Source of the DNA: an uncultured Actinomycetes bacterium
GTDB lineage: Bacteria; Actinomycetota; Actinomycetes; Nanopelagicales; Nanopelagicaceae
Assembly (NCBI GenBank): GCA_903839355.1
Contig: CAIMBV010000261.1
Coordinates: 1 to 5,504 of the forward strand
DNA length: 5,504 bases
Direction of reading: 5' to 3'
The position numbers and the translations under genes are program-made. The notes below the pieces were generated by a model. The model was not told where the DNA came from. It saw only the letters and a program-made list of their open reading frames with translations, and did no database searches. Of this stretch, positions 5,408 through 5,504 are shown piece after piece; the stretch's first letter is position 1; every line of letters begins with the position of its first letter.

Positions 5408-5504
5408 TTGCTCTCACCTCCAGCAACGTCGGCACTCTTTTTGATGCGAGGCTTACCTTTGAACATTTCTAGCATTAGATCGGTGACGACAAATCCACCG
5501 ACCA
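5404..5504 (-). CDS. pntA: NAD(P) transhydrogenase alpha subunit, C-terminal end (partial)
   Basis: Only the last 32 codons are in the window, and the gene continues beyond 5504. The readable tail begins VGGFVVTDLMLEMFKGKPR and ends in a polar stretch, GGESK. It resembles the end of the transhydrogenase alpha membrane segment (E. coli PntA ends with GGFTVTQRMLKMF). The TGA stop overlaps the pntB GTG start by four bases (GTGA, 5404-5407), which is typical of a co-transcribed subunit pair. Many actinobacteria split alpha into a soluble PntAa and a short membrane PntAb. Which form occurs here cannot be told from the tail alone. The complete first codon in view starts at 5502. Confidence 0.85.
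   Translation of the reverse strand, partial: VGGFVVTDLMLEMFKGKPRIKKSADVAGGESK
5413..5421 (-). promoter_or_regulatory. pntB ribosome binding site inside the upstream gene
   Basis: The minus strand reads GGAGGTGAG, with the GGAGG core ending nine bases before the GTG start of pntB. It is embedded in the last codons of the alpha-subunit gene (coding GGE), and it decides in favour of GTG 5407 as the start. Confidence 0.8.

Overview
The window looks like ordinary chromosomal sequence from an actinobacterium of medium G+C (roughly half). The evidence is indirect: a DUF222/HNH (13E12-repeat family) protein, which is largely an actinobacterial family, a GTG-started GTGA-overlapping pnt gene pair, and GTG starts with good Shine-Dalgarno (SD) sequences. 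The moderate G+C would suit a freshwater planktonic lineage (Nanopelagicales/acI or a low-GC Microbacteriaceae), but no rRNA or marker gene is present to settle this.

Layout. 45-1487 (minus) is a complete DUF222/HNH-endonuclease-like gene. 1488-1806 is a 319-bp divergent intergenic region packed with short repeats: a perfect DnaA-box 9-mer, a TG-rich tract, a 19-bp GATC-containing tandem repeat, a 15-bp imperfect dyad, and a degenerate 24-bp repeat that runs into the start of the next gene. 1807-2823 (plus) is a pirin with an intact metal site. A 15-bp tandem repeat begins exactly at its stop codon and duplicates that stop in frame. 2966-4027 (plus) is a YqjM/XenA-type Old Yellow Enzyme. It ends base to base against the convergent pnt operon: 4028-5407 (minus) is pntB, and 5404-5504 (minus) is the 3' end of the upstream alpha-subunit gene.

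How the genes may work together. The proton-translocating transhydrogenase (PntA/PntB) makes NADPH from NADH, and YqjM-type ene-reductases use NADPH to reduce electrophilic enones and quinones. Pirins are cupin-fold metal proteins often linked to redox or electrophile stress. Pirin and ene-reductase are co-directional, 142 bp apart, and could share a stress response. The pnt operon is on the opposite strand, so any link with it is metabolic and not transcriptional. The DUF222/HNH gene has no visible functional tie to the rest.

No CRISPR array, tRNA, rRNA, insertion sequence or defence operon was found. All protein genes belong to known families. The least explained material is the repeat architecture around the pirin gene, which is directly visible but has no demonstrated function.
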